Source of the DNA: Eumeta japonica
Taxonomy: Eukaryota; Arthropoda; Insecta; Lepidoptera; Psychidae
Length of the DNA stretch: 64,000 nt
NCBI GenBank assembly: GCA_005406025.1
Contig: BGZK01000761.1
Location: 228,216 to 292,215, forward strand
Direction of reading: 5' to 3'
The position numbers and the translations under genes were made by a program. The notes beneath the pieces were generated by a model. It saw only the letters and a program-made list of their open reading frames with translations. It was not told the origin of the DNA and ran no database searches. Within the stretch, counting starts at the first letter, position 1. Each line of letters opens with the position of its first letter. Shown here one piece after another: positions 48,801-58,208 of this stretch.

Positions 48801-50539
48801 ATCTCGTTACCCGGAAGCCAGTGGACTATTATTTAAGAATGCATCATAGGCATTTCTATTTTTTTCGTAGGAACACGCGGAGCACATGCCCATGGTCTGA
48901 CTGCAGCCTTAAAATGCCGTTGGCATCACTCAACGCGTGCATAAAATTACGTTCTGATATTTTCATTCATGTTTTATTTTACTTTCTAAATAGTCACAAA
49001 TTCCATATGCCCAAGGGCCAAGCATACGATGGCCCTAATTACAGGTTATTAAATTACTTTTTTTCTTTCGGCTGTATATTTTGCGGTTTATTAGCTTTCA
49101 TTATTGCTCTCTAGCTTTTCGACTACGTATTTTAAAAATATCAAAAAATTATCAAAATAATAGAGAATTTTATTCTTTTAAGTCTATAAGAATTATCATA
49201 ATACCTGTGTGATTGAAATTTAAAATATGTGCAAATTCCGGTTTGTTTAACTCATTGTCACTTAATCCTAGATGAGAGAATTTGAATTGGCCGACCGACT
49301 TTTTGTATTTAATAATATTTCCGTCAGTTAGTCTACCCAATCGTACGTCAGCAAATAGCAACATTGGCTGGATAGTAAATTGTAATAAAAAATACGAAAA
49401 AAAAATACGCAAAGCACATTAAAATCAATCAATATTTTCCATATGAAAATCAACATAACCTTGTCGAACGTGCATTTAGCAGATTTTCATCTCACGAATA
49501 GACAACTCGTCACTGTCATTTAAAAAAATTGACGCATGACGAAATATGTGGGTCGAGTCAACAGTAAAAAGTTTAAAATGATGACGATTTCTGTGCCAAT
49601 GTCATATGATATTAATCTGTGAACAGGAGACACCATTATACAAGCCACGGCTCGGACGAAACCAGTAGCTTTTGTTGCGCTTTGTAGTCAAATGTGCGCG
49701 ATACTAACTGTTGTACAATTAGTATGGTCGAGTTTAAAAAAAAAACTGCCGAAGTGCGTGTCAGAATACGCGCAACGTAGGGTTCCGTAGTTGGCCGTGA
49801 CAATATGCGAACTTAGAAGAGGGCTTTTTGTTTGGTATTATGAACCTATTAATTGAATTCACAGTTTAATGACTGCTAACGTCTAAAAACGGGGCCACAT
49901 ATGATGGGTGTTAAGGATATTATTATTATATATTTCCATAATTTTACATGATTGATAAACTTATACTCATTATTTATTTTATCCAACCAAAAATGTCGTT
50001 TAAATAATTTTTAATGGAATTTGTACCAAGTTTTGCTTTTTATTTCTCCAACTACATTTTATAAGTTGGTCGACGAAAAATGGTTTTCACAGACCCACTA
50101 TGATCTTGAATGTGCTATCCAACGATATCCTACACCATGGAATAGACAAGAAAAAACAATTCATCCCCACTTTACTTTTAGGGGAGGTACCTTAAAAAAA
50201 ATTTTATTCATAATTTTATTCTAGCGCTTTGTCGGCATGATTAACATGTATATCCATACCAAATTACAGCTTTCTAGTACTAAAAACCTCTGAGCTGAGC
50301 CACGAACGGACGGACGGACACGGTAAAACTATATAGATTCCTTGTTGACTACGGAACCCTAAAAACAAATCAGCTATAACCAGTTAATTTTCAGAATCCT
50401 ATTCGTATCGCCGAATGGATATGTGGACCTCACTATATACAACGAAGATGGCACTCTCCAGTATAAATATTTCTACAGCAGACCTGAACAGATCGCGAAG
50501 TCTATGAGAAAAGCCATAGAGAAATATAGATTGGAGTGA
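43926..50539 (+). CDS. TXNDC12: Thioredoxin domain-containing protein 12 (ERp18/19-like)
   Basis: ER thiol-disulfide oxidoreductase of the TXNDC12/AGR family. Exons: 43926-44329 and 50395-50539, with donor CCCAG then GTACTG and acceptor TTAATTTTCAG. The split codon is AG plus A (R), and the join YIPR then ILFVSPNG matches the family. Family marks are GFGSQYVW, VMVIIHKSWCPACKKLKPKF with active site WCPAC (residues 88-92 of this frame; human has WCGAC), HFVMVN, FSPDG-like YSPDGNYIPR, and YKYFYSRPEQI near the end. The C-terminus is RLE, without a KDEL-type signal. The N-terminus is uncertain: starts at 43926 or 44016 (MKIVRDYF) give no convincing signal peptide, so a 5' exon is probably missing. 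Polyadenylation AATAAA lies at 50674-50679. Confidence 0.92.
44410..45769 (+). mobile_element. Helitron, 1.36 kb, in the TXNDC12 intron
   Basis: The 5' end is TCCATACTAATATTATAAAT, preceded by A. The 3' end is GCGGGTAAAAGCTAG, followed by T. This fits insertion at AT with a CTAG-type end, and a short imperfect palindrome (GGACGAAGTC) lies just inside. Three imperfect ~175-bp units at the start each contain a CGGCTGAACGGATTTTGATG-like core (near 44473, 44650 and 44823). The internal helicase fragment (45257-45439) is too short to act. It sits only 80 bp past the TXNDC12 donor. The element is non-autonomous. Confidence 0.8.
45257..45439 (+). pseudogene. Helitron helicase motif fragment
   Basis: The 60-codon frame reads MTINKAQGQTLKVAGINL then CFSHGQLYVACSRVSSPQ, the motif V-VI region of Helitron RepHel/PIF1 helicase (usual: MTINKxQGQTL ... 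FxHGQLYVAxSRV). The Rep domain and the rest of the helicase are absent, so it is a passenger remnant inside the Helitron. Confidence 0.85.
45834..45885. repeat. (TA)n microsatellite
   Basis: About 26 TA dinucleotides in the TXNDC12 intron. Confidence 0.95.
46020..46140. repeat. Degenerate GGAATC-like tract
   Basis: CGGAACCGTGACGG, GGATCGAGGAGCAGATTCGA, GAAATTAAGAACGGAATTGG. A weak version of the decayed hexamer repeat. Confidence 0.35.
46157..46837 (+). repeat. Tandem array, 109-bp unit, ~6.3 copies
   Basis: CTTATGTGCTCTGACATGG recurs at 46157, 46266, 46375, 46484, 46593, 46702 and 46811, always 109 bases apart. Unit types alternate. One carries GGGGCCGGC(T/C)AATCATGAGT and AATCGATCC. The other carries GGAGCTGGCCAATCATGAGC and AACCATCC. 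Units 2 and 4 are identical and units 3 and 5 differ by one base, so a 218-bp dimer was duplicated recently. Confidence 0.95.
46840..47890. other. Intronic DNA of TXNDC12
   Basis: No gene or clear element seen. Confidence 0.45.
47897..48173. mobile_element. MITE with ~28-bp terminal inverted repeats
   Basis: The left end TAGGAGTCATCCATAAATTA and the right end TAATTTATAAATGGCTCCCT (then A) are inverted matches over about 28 bases. The length is 277 bp. The GTCATCCATAAATTACGTCAC end type is widespread in insects. A plus ORF (47821-48141) inside is not a gene. Confidence 0.7.
48180..49200. other. Intronic DNA of TXNDC12
   Basis: No supported feature. A 112-codon plus ORF (48776-49114) has no domain and no GC shift. 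Confidence 0.4.
49205..49367 (-). CDS. Candidate exon antisense to the TXNDC12 intron
   Basis: Unrecognised. An acceptor with a long pyrimidine tract (TTACAATTTACTATCCAG) and a donor (AATCACACAG then GTATTA) bound 163 bases that stay open in one frame (54 codons plus one base). The reading contains MLLFADVRLGRLTDGNII, KKSVGQFKFSHLGLSDNELN and PEFAHILNFNHT. It looks protein-like. It is either an exon of a nested minus-strand gene or a relic. No partner exon found. Confidence 0.35.
49738..50370 (+). repeat. Lepidopteran dispersed repeat, copy 3
   Basis: AAAAAACTGCCGAAGTGCG, GTAGGGTTCCGTAGTTGG, the GAGGGCTTTTTGTTTGG core, GAACGGACGGACGGACACGG and GACTACGGAACCCTAAAAA. GTAGGGTTCCGTAG and CTACGGAACCCT are inverted near the two ends. 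It stops 24 bp before the last TXNDC12 exon. Confidence 0.8.
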
Positions 50540-50673
50540 AGAACGTCCATAGACAAAGCAATCCGGCATTTGAGCAAAAAATCGACTGTGCTACAAGTTT
50601 TGTGGTTTTATTCAGTGATACGCCGTGGCAAATTGACTATTATTTTACTTTGTAAAATTTTGATATACCATTT

Positions 50674-50679
50674 AATAAA
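50674..50679 (+). terminator. TXNDC12 polyadenylation signal
   Basis: AATAAA 135 bases after the stop codon, followed by a T-rich stretch (CTTGTTTTATTTCC). Confidence 0.7.
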
Positions 50680-50689
50680 TACACTTGTT

Positions 50690-51460
50690 TTATTTCCAAT
50701 AACAATGTTTAGGTAAGTCTTACACAGTGAATGTGTAATTGTGTTCTAGAATTTAAAGGTATGGCTATTCTGTTCCGCTTACTTAGTGTTTGCATAACCT
50801 TATATGACAGTACTTTTGTTCATTTAATATACTTAGGTACATAAAGTAGTTCCTAGTTTAAGCTACAGTAGGTCAAATTCTTTCTTACTTATTATAAAGC
50901 CCACTTTACGGCGACCGTACATATACTACTTTACGTGACTACTTCTTCTATTTTATGAAGCACCATAGCAAAACGTCGAGATGATGAAACAGATGCTTGG
51001 ATGTATTATTTTCGACCATAATTCTTATCTCTAATATTTCTATGGCATTCTCTCCACATGTTTATTTTTCTATTCATTTACGATTTGAAATTTATAAGTC
51101 GGATTTTGATGTATGTTAAACTAATGTTAAACTTATATAGAATAAGTAAACTTATTTTATTATAGAAAATTATAAAATCGACAAGTAAAATAGAAAGACT
51201 CACAAATAAAAAGAATAGCAGAATTAAATCGATTTTTTGCAAGATATTAAAATAACAAAAATAGACATACTTCGTACGGGCGTTCAAAAACTTTGTATAA
51301 CTACCCAAATTAGAAATTGAAAATATGCTCATAGTAGTATACATAATTTTACGCTGACCATAAATTTGATATACGCTAGTTGCTAACATGAGCTCGGGAA
51401 TGCTAAGGAAACGGTACACGTGCATGTTGGAGCGAGATAGATAGGCGAGACCATTCATTT
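50690..51460. other. Intergenic, no gene seen
   Basis: AT-rich. The 126-codon minus ORF at 51078 is a hydrophobic chance frame of low complexity. Confidence 0.4.
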
Positions 51461-51464
51461 ACAG

Positions 51465-51655
51465 CAGGTATGGGTAACTTTAGACATGTGGGCCGAACTT
51501 TGGTGTGCAAATACGTTCGCAGGCCGCGTTCAAAAATAGGTGCATTTTAAAGTAGTGTTCATGATTTTTAGCGATAGATATCAGACATGAAATTTTTCAA
51601 AATGCCTCGCGGGCCGGATCAAATCTTACAGCGGGCCGACTGTTGCCCACATATG
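51465..51655. mobile_element. hAT-type MITE
   Basis: The left end CAGGTATGGGTAAC and right end GTTGCCCACATATG are imperfect inverted repeats of the hAT CAGNGGTGGGCAAC type. Inside are GTGGGCCGAA, GCAGGCCGCG, CGCGGGCCGGATC and GCGGGCCGAC, the family's hallmark. No 8-bp target duplication could be confirmed. Confidence 0.6.
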
Positions 51656-51711
51656 TCTTATAAGATGCAGCTCTGTACGGTCCGAGGGTTTAAAAGCCGT
51701 TCAGCACTCAC

Positions 51712-51859
51712 ATCCTCGACGACCGGCTCGACGTACATCTCCACGGTGTTGTTGAGCGGCGGCAAGGGGACGGGCATCGGGGAGGCCGCGGCCGACGAGC
51801 GCCGGGACATGCTCGCGCAGGAGCATTGCGACACGGACCTCCTGGACCTCGGAGATTCC
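51712..51859 (-). CDS. Candidate GC-rich exon, Ser/Pro-rich
   Basis: Unrecognised. The acceptor AATCTCCTTCCAG and the donor GAGGAT then GTGAGT bound 148 bases (one base plus 49 codons). The reading includes ESPRSRRSVSQCSCASMSRR, AAASPMPVPLPPLNN and TVEMYVEPVVED. It is strongly GC-rich against an AT-rich background. Because of that, the plus strand is also open here and ends DLLDLGDSLEGDLTKLS, so the strand is not certain. The minus reading has the better splice sites. Confidence 0.4.
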
Positions 51860-51864
51860 CTGGA

Positions 51865-52430
51865 AGGAGATTTGACGAAGCTTTCGTGAAAATCTAATCT
51901 ATGTACATATACAGATGGATCATGTGTGCGAACAGCACGCCGTTACTTGCCCCGTAACAGAATAGTCTTTGGTTTATGAAGTGCGATGAAAATAATTTAG
52001 TATGCAAAATAAATTTTACACCTGTGTCCATCAATTGCATCTGGTTGCGCGTGCGATTTGCGAACAACGCATAACTAAATCGTATCCGTGTCAATGATTT
52101 TTCGTAAAGGAGGTCTGCGGGCGCCCATTACATCGGTTGCGGTCGCATTGAACATTGAACGCACGGGCTGTCAGCAGCAAGCCTGAAGGAAGTTAGCGGT
52201 GAAGATAGAGAGGTCTTTTACGTTGAAAGTTGGCAACGCCGCACAAAGAAATAAATTATATAAGCCGGTTCGTTAGTACTGTACTTAACTAAAAAGTTAT
52301 TTATTTTTCTGTTTATGTTTGTTATTAGTTTTATTAAACTTATTGTAGAATATGATACTCCATACCGGGAAAAACGTGACGGCATGCTGTTCGTTAACGT
52401 AGTGTATGTGTGTATATATATATCATAATT
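51865..52430. other. Mixed region between candidate exons
   Basis: Contains good minus-strand splice-like signals (CGCTAACTTCCTTCAG near 52178; ACACAG then GTGTAA near 52022). I could not define further exons with consistent phase. Confidence 0.3.
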
Positions 52431-52432
52431 AC

Positions 52433-52531
52433 ATAATTCGTAAAATCTATATTCAATCACGTCTGCCAGAAGGCCAATGCGCCTCAACATATCCTTTTCC
52501 ACTTTAGTCACCATATCTTTCAAACCGTACT
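52433..52531 (-). CDS. Candidate helical exon, 99 bp
   Basis: Unrecognised. The acceptor TATTTTTAAACCATATAG and donor GAATTAT then GTAATT bound 99 bases open in one frame. The reading includes YGLKDMVTKVEKDMLRR and GLLADVIEYRFYEL, an amphipathic, probably coiled-coil helix. An alternative donor (GCAGAC then GTGATT) would give 71 bp. It lies upstream of the 51.8-kb exon on the same strand, but the simplest junction phase between them does not fit. Confidence 0.4.
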
Positions 52532-52534
52532 CTA

Positions 52535-54885
52535 TATGGTTTAAAAATATAATAATAAACAGTATAGTGGGATGTATCAAGCATCTGAAATGTAAAAATC
52601 TCGGAATCCAATTACTTTGAACGTCTCATTCCGATACCTGTCGGATCTCATTATTAATAAGGTATGTCACACAGATACTAAACTAAATTAAGATTAAATA
52701 TTAATCTAATATATTACAAGCTTAATTTCGTGAAGAAATCATTTTATTAATATATTTCTGTCGTGAATTGAAATGAATAAAAAGTTAACAGTAAAAACAT
52801 TAGTTTTAATAAAAAACAAATATACAAAAATTATTTATTTGTATCGCTTATTAATACAAAGTAAAAGATGACTGAAACTAAATTTGCTCGTTTTTTTCAG
52901 TTTCTTCTGCCTATTTTAACTTTAAAACAGGAGATTCATTGAAACGACTATCAGAATTACACTGTGAACAAGATGCAGCAGAATATAAACCACTTTTTCG
53001 ACGTCCACAGGCATTTCAACATCCTTTTTTCCATCCGGTTATGTCAAATTTTTATTATTTCTCCTAAATCTGTGCTTGATCCTAAACTCGATCTCAATTT
53101 ATCACAAATAATACAAAAAATTGCATCGTTTTTTTTTCATTGTTTTGTTGATTCTTTCACGTTTTAACACTTACAATAAAAAAAAAACAGTAAACACTGT
53201 AACATTTGTTTTACGATTGGATGTAATATAGTGTATAACGAAAAATATACACATATTTATTTTCTTCACCAATAGTTACTAAAATGTGAAAAACGTTGAA
53301 CAGCTATGTAATGTTCTTTCGTTTAATTTACTTTTTGATTTTCAATAACATTAAAAAATATGTTAATAAACGTATAATAATACGATACATAATGGAATAA
53401 TTATTAAATTGGAAAATATTAATTGGACAAAATACACAACAATAACGAAACATATATCTCGCTAAGTAAATCTAACGAACAGGCTCAGCAGCCGCTCAGC
53501 TTTACTTTTGTCACCTTCTCCTTGCTTCTACAACCCTTTTTTGATACCTGCCCACAAAGGATGCTTCTTAAATTCTAATTTAGCCATGTGATGATTATAA
53601 TATGGAAATATTTCAACAGCATATAAATTGAAAATGAGAATATTTAAAATTTACTGAAATTATTGAAAAAAAATTGGTTGTCTGTAAAGTCGGTTTACGG
53701 GCGATAATTTTACGTGATAATGTCATAAGAAAACATTGATGAAAAATTGCATTCTTTTATGAATTGAATTATTATCACTGAATTATCATTATTTTGTATA
53801 TATACAAAGGAGTTAATTGAAAATGACAATGTTTTCGATAAATTAACATTTGTTTGCACTCGTTAATTCAAATATTTTTCTACTCAAATTATACAGAAAA
53901 GAGATAGATACGTCATAAGCCGAACGCTTAGGCCGATCGTGCCTGTCTATTGTTCCGCGCTCTCGCTCGCACGCTCGGTTCAAGCGGAACGCGACAATGA
54001 GTCATGCTTTTTCGTGCCTACAGCCAGCGTTCATTGATTTATAAGACGTTACCACGTTAAAAAATAAAATAGCAACAAAAAAGAAAATGGGAAACATTTT
54101 AGTATTTTATCTACAAAACATAATTCAGAAGGTGTTATATTAATATATTCAAACTAATTGGATTTCGAGGTCAAACTCTTCAGACACCCCACTACTTCTC
54201 TAACACCATTATTATTTTTACGAAGATCTTAGACTTAACTAAATGTGACGAGAAAAGTTAAGTTTGTTCAGTTGAAGTATAGAACAATATTAAATAAAAG
54301 GTATATCTGTGCAATTTCATTTTCTATTTAAAAAGCTTTGTATAACGAAAAAATAACTATTTACTAAGAAAAAAAAAGTACCGAAACGTTTCTTGGAGTT
54401 CATGGTTTAGCTTCTATTAAATCTAAAAGTTTTTCTAATTAAAACTTCTAATGTAAAGCTGTTGATCAACTTTACTTTCCTCATTTAAAATCAAACCAGA
54501 ATCCTTCCGATACAAGACCAACCAAAGACTAACTTTCTTTTTACTCACAAAGCTTCTTTATTATCGTAAATACTAATGCATATGCTGTAATAATTGACGG
54601 GAATTATATCGTCAATATTTATATACAAATCTGTACGCTTCAATTTGTCAATTAAAAAAAAAGTGTGTCAGCTCCGACGCACGAATGGAGTTTACTGCTT
54701 TGAGATGATATCGTACATATAGATTGATATAATGGTAAATGAAAGCATCTATTATATTATTCAAAGCATAATATACAATTCATTTATTTATGTTAATAGT
54801 AAAACAATTAATTCGACATTTAAGAAAATATTGAAAATAATTATGTTATACAATAAAATTTTTAGTAAGATTGATTTTCTCTATC
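52535..54885. other. Intergenic, no gene seen
   Basis: AT-rich. A GC-richer block at about 53925-54055 (CGCGCTCTCGCTCGCACGCT, CAAGCGGAACGCGACAATGA) may be regulatory. ORFs are short. Confidence 0.4.
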
Positions 54886-54891
54886 ATTGAC

Positions 54892-54950
54892 GTCATCTTG
54901 CGTAATGTTTATCACAGGAAGTTCCTGTGATAAACATTACGCAAGATGAC
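54892..54950. repeat. 29-bp perfect palindrome, 1-nt loop
   Basis: Arms 54892-54920 and 54922-54950 are exact inverses around a single G. The inner part reads TATCACAGGAA, G, TTCCTGTGATA. It is followed at 54949-54975 by two direct copies of CCTGTCAGGAA. Confidence 0.9.
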
Positions 54951-54974
54951 CTGTCAGGAAGATTCCTGTCAGGA

Positions 54975-55222
54975 ACAATAGCGGTATCATTAAACACTGA
55001 AACAATTGGTTTATGGTAACTAAAATATGGTACATGAATGTCGCAAGATACATGTGTGATAAATCGTGAAAACATCGCATCAATAGTTGTACCATATCTA
55101 GTTGTCCCTAGTGTTCTGTCAGAAATTAAATCTAAGTTCAGTTCATCTTTCAGAAATTGTACTAAACGGAAACCATCTTCTTTATTAAAATCAATATTAA
55201 AATCTCCACCAACTATAAGTGG
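54975..55222 (-). pseudogene. Transposon endonuclease (EEP-type) fragment
   Basis: The minus frame contains VGGDFNID (catalytic Asp/Asn motif of the exonuclease-endonuclease-phosphatase fold), LGTTRYGTTIDAMFSRF and YFSYHKPIVS (the catalytic Asp-His end, usually SYHxP). It is only the C-terminal third and runs into the palindrome. Such domains accompany Helentron-type helicases in insects and non-LTR retrotransposons. The TTIDAVFSR and YFSYHKPI wording is the Helentron/PIF1-linked kind as I remember it. Dead fragment. Confidence 0.75.
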
Positions 55223-55229
55223 TATTTGT

Positions 55230-55460
55230 CACATTCTGATTGATTGAAATGTAAACAGTAACCATGACGATTTATTTATTTCAGTAACCATGACGATAGC
55301 GTAACGTCATTTATCTAACACTTGATTTTACTCCCATAAAATTCCATACCCCGGGCCTAAATATGAAATCGATTCTTAAGTACACTCCAAAAAAAAAAAA
55401 GAAGTCGAATTGTTAAATAACGATCCGTCACAGACAATACAAATTACCGTTTTCGTCTCC
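55230..55460. other. Spacer upstream of the 55.5-kb exon
   Basis: No gene. A 21-base near-repeat, CAGTAACCATGACGATTT / CAGTAACCATGACGATAG, occurs at about 55256 and 55284. Confidence 0.35.
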
Positions 55461-55465
55461 TACAG

Positions 55466-55603
55466 ACGTGCTGTCTATTGCAACAGTGGCAACGCTGCAG
55501 CGGTACAAAGTACCCCAGTTGCGGCAGCGGGGCGCTGGAGTCGCCAGAGTCGCTCCACTCTACTCCCGTCTCACTGTCGGCTCGCTCCACGATGTCCAAC
55601 AGG
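55466..55603 (+). CDS. Candidate internal exon, 46 codons
   Basis: Unrecognised. A strong acceptor (TTTTCGTCTCCTACAG) and donor (AACAGG then GTAGGC) bound exactly 138 bases. In phase 0 the reading is TCCLLQQWQRCSGTKYPSC, then GSGALESPESLHSTP and SLSARSTMSNR. GC-rich in AT-rich flanks. The other two frames are also open, so the frame is chosen on composition and phase. Ser/Pro-rich, likely a disordered linker. No partner exon on this strand identified nearby. Confidence 0.5.
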
Positions 55604-55689
55604 GTAGGCATTTTGGACAGTCAAAATTCACTACTTTGCGAAATCAGGACACTTTTACATAGAGACCGGACCACTGTTCACTTTTAACA

Positions 55690-56825
55690 TCGATGTTTTG
55701 AGACAGTCATCGTTCAAATTAAGGAAAACGTGAATTTGATTTGTGCATTGTTTTTACACACTGCTGTAAAATTTAAGGTTGTTCAAAAGTCTCCATCTCG
55801 CAGTAAATCATATTTTTAAGTTAAAATTAACCACCAGATTGACAATAAAAAAAAAATTGAGCCATAGCGGGACGCGTGATGTGTAATAGTGAAACTATTT
55901 TGTATAGAAGATATATATTTAATATGGTTTATTGAAGGAAATAAATAAATATGGTATAATAAAAAAATATGGCATAATTAAAAACAAAATTGCATTTAAA
56001 GAGAAAAATATTCTGGTGTTAACAAATACCTATTAATTTAATACCAAAATATTCATTTTTTTAAGCATTAATTCTTTAATTAAAAATAAAATCCTACGTT
56101 CATATTTGCAGATAGTGAATCATTAATAATCTTAAATAAATTATTTTGGTGTTAAAAATCTAATGTGCAGAGTCAGATCGACTGTTGAAGCCGGTAAGGA
56201 AGAACCTAAGATATTTTTTTAATTAAAGAATTAATGCTTTTTAAAAAATGGAAATCCTTAACATTTCTTATTTTTATACTGTATTTGATCTCTTTTTTTT
56301 TATACATAAAGAAGTATAGCTTTTTGTTTGCACTTTAAATTGTAAAGACCATATTTTCACGATATCCAATTATCCGACGTACAAACATCTATCTGTTCCA
56401 CACTTATGTTCTTTCATTCTGAGTGTGCCACGCGGCACGAGTATAGCTTTCTTGCAGCACGGCATGCGAAAACAAATGACGCTATCTCGTATTTTCAACA
56501 GGGATGCCATGGCGCATTAGCTAAGCTTTAGCACTGTTTAAAATATTCTTCGAGCTTCGCTTTATTCAAGAAACTGGATGCGAAACGTATTACCAAGCCA
56601 CAAATCTTGATAGACACCGCATTTAACAACATCCAATCCTATCGGTTTCTACGTAAATTACTAACAAAACTTGCTCAACTATTCATAGTACACAAGAATA
56701 ATAAAGAAAATCTACATGCCAGTCGAGTGGCGGTGTATATAATTGAATTCCATTTTTTAAGATCCACGTGATCGACACGTGTTTTTAAAGTTACCTAAGC
56801 CCGAATAAGAAAAGGAATTTCTATA
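55690..56825. other. Intergenic, no gene seen
   Basis: AT-rich with a GC-richer patch at 56425-56530 (GTGCCACGCGGCACGAG). No gene supported. Confidence 0.4.
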
Positions 56826-56829
56826 ACGT

Positions 56830-57323
56830 CACTGGTGTGTCCGTCTGTTGTAGTCAATTTGCTCTGAATCTAGTGGAATGTTTAAGTCAAAAAGTTGGTA
56901 CGCATATGAATTTCTGTGACTCAAATACAGGCGTGTAACGTAAATAAATGAATTTTTAATTTGGGGTTCACTTATACGTGGGGCTAATTAGAAAAAAAAA
57001 AATTAGAATATTTGTAATATCTTTAAAATAAATAGTTTTATTTTTTAAAAAGTAGGTGAAAATTAACCACTCCCCCTATCTTTGAAACTACTGATCCTAA
57101 ATAAAAAATAATACAGAAAATCGTCTTTACTTATAGATTACAGGAAAACCCATAAGAAGTCTATGGCTTCAAAATAAGATGGTAAATCTCTCAATATTTT
57201 ACATATTAATTTACATTTGCACTTGTTTTAGTTACCACAAACAAATTTAGGTCAGACTAAAAAATATATATCGTACGGAACTCTTTCCGCGCGATTTTAA
57301 CTCGCACTAGTCCGTTTTTTTTT
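56830..57323 (-). repeat. Lepidopteran dispersed repeat, minus strand
   Basis: Read on the minus strand it opens CGGACTAGTGCGAGTT and GAGTTCCGTACGATATATAT. It closes near 56834 with a GACGGACACACC-type end. Boundaries are approximate. Confidence 0.55.
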
Positions 57324-57329
57324 TATATA

Positions 57330-57970
57330 CACATTCTTTATAAACCTTTAGTTATTCTCCGATTTCAAATAATTCCCTAGGGTAATGAAATAATTCACAA
57401 GTTGGATGTCTTTCAATCATCCAATTTATGTAATATCCACACCGCACTAAACCCGAGCGCATTCCGGGACAAATTACATGTTTTTTTTTGTCCGGAGAGT
57501 CTACGACCCCACGGCTCTCGACAAAGGAAGGCCGCCTGCGTGTTTTACCTACGGTTTTCGTATTAACAAAAAATGGTGAGATGGAGTTTACCCCATATAT
57601 CATGTTGAAGGTCGTTCAATTTATGCACCCGATGTCGACTCATTCAAGCCATCGTTTTGGCCGACGGATAAAAATGAAAACTTTGAACTCTGAAATCGAA
57701 GTGCAACTTCGGCTTTTTACGCCGCAACGATGTTGTTATGACGCCAACAAAGTAACAAATCGTTTTGGGTGCTTTGTTAAACTTGCCTTGAAATAAAGAT
57801 AATCAGAATTTATTTATTTAAATAATAAATTTGACAAACGTTTATAAAATATGGACCTACGATTTCAAATAAAAAAAATTTTTAAAAAGATAACAAAATC
57901 CGCATGTGACAGTACAAATATCGATATACAATTGCTTGAAAAGCTAGTAATGCATAAATACTTTTAATAA
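57330..57970. other. Unassigned
   Basis: A minus frame of 83 codons (57352-57603) includes KTRRRPSFVESRGV and CGYYINWMIERHPTCELF. It looks like a piece of an unknown repetitive element rather than a host gene. Confidence 0.3.
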
Positions 57971-57973
57971 TGT

Positions 57974-58200
57974 CGCTAGGGGGTCATCCATAAATTGCGC
58001 GAGTTCAAAATGGGGAGTGTCCTGGGTATACCATAAAAACACCAATATGTTATAACGTACTATTATAACATTTCCTACCATTTATCTACATCGAACGTGT
58101 TCGGTAATATGAACATTTTGAATAACTTTAAAAAGTGCGGTGATAACTTCAGATGAGTGCAGGGAGGGGTGTTCTTCCAAATATTACCAAATGGAGGGGG
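57974..58200. mobile_element. Second, degraded GTCATCCATAAATT-type MITE
   Basis: GGGGGTCATCCATAAATTGC is followed by G-rich text and ends near GAGGGGGTCTGATTA. It shares the end type with the MITE at 47897-48173, but the right terminus is lost. Confidence 0.45.
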
Positions 58201-58208
58201 TCTGATTA

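Noticed and set aside
48776..49114. 112-codon plus ORF in the TXNDC12 intron
   Set aside because: Aromatic-rich chance frame in AT-rich DNA with no GC bias.
51078..51458. 126-codon minus ORF
   Set aside because: Hydrophobic, Ile/Leu/Phe-rich translation typical of AT-rich non-coding DNA.
57352..57603. 83-codon minus ORF with several Cys and His
   Set aside because: Looked briefly like a zinc-binding domain, but the spacing fits no family I know and it is surrounded by repeats.
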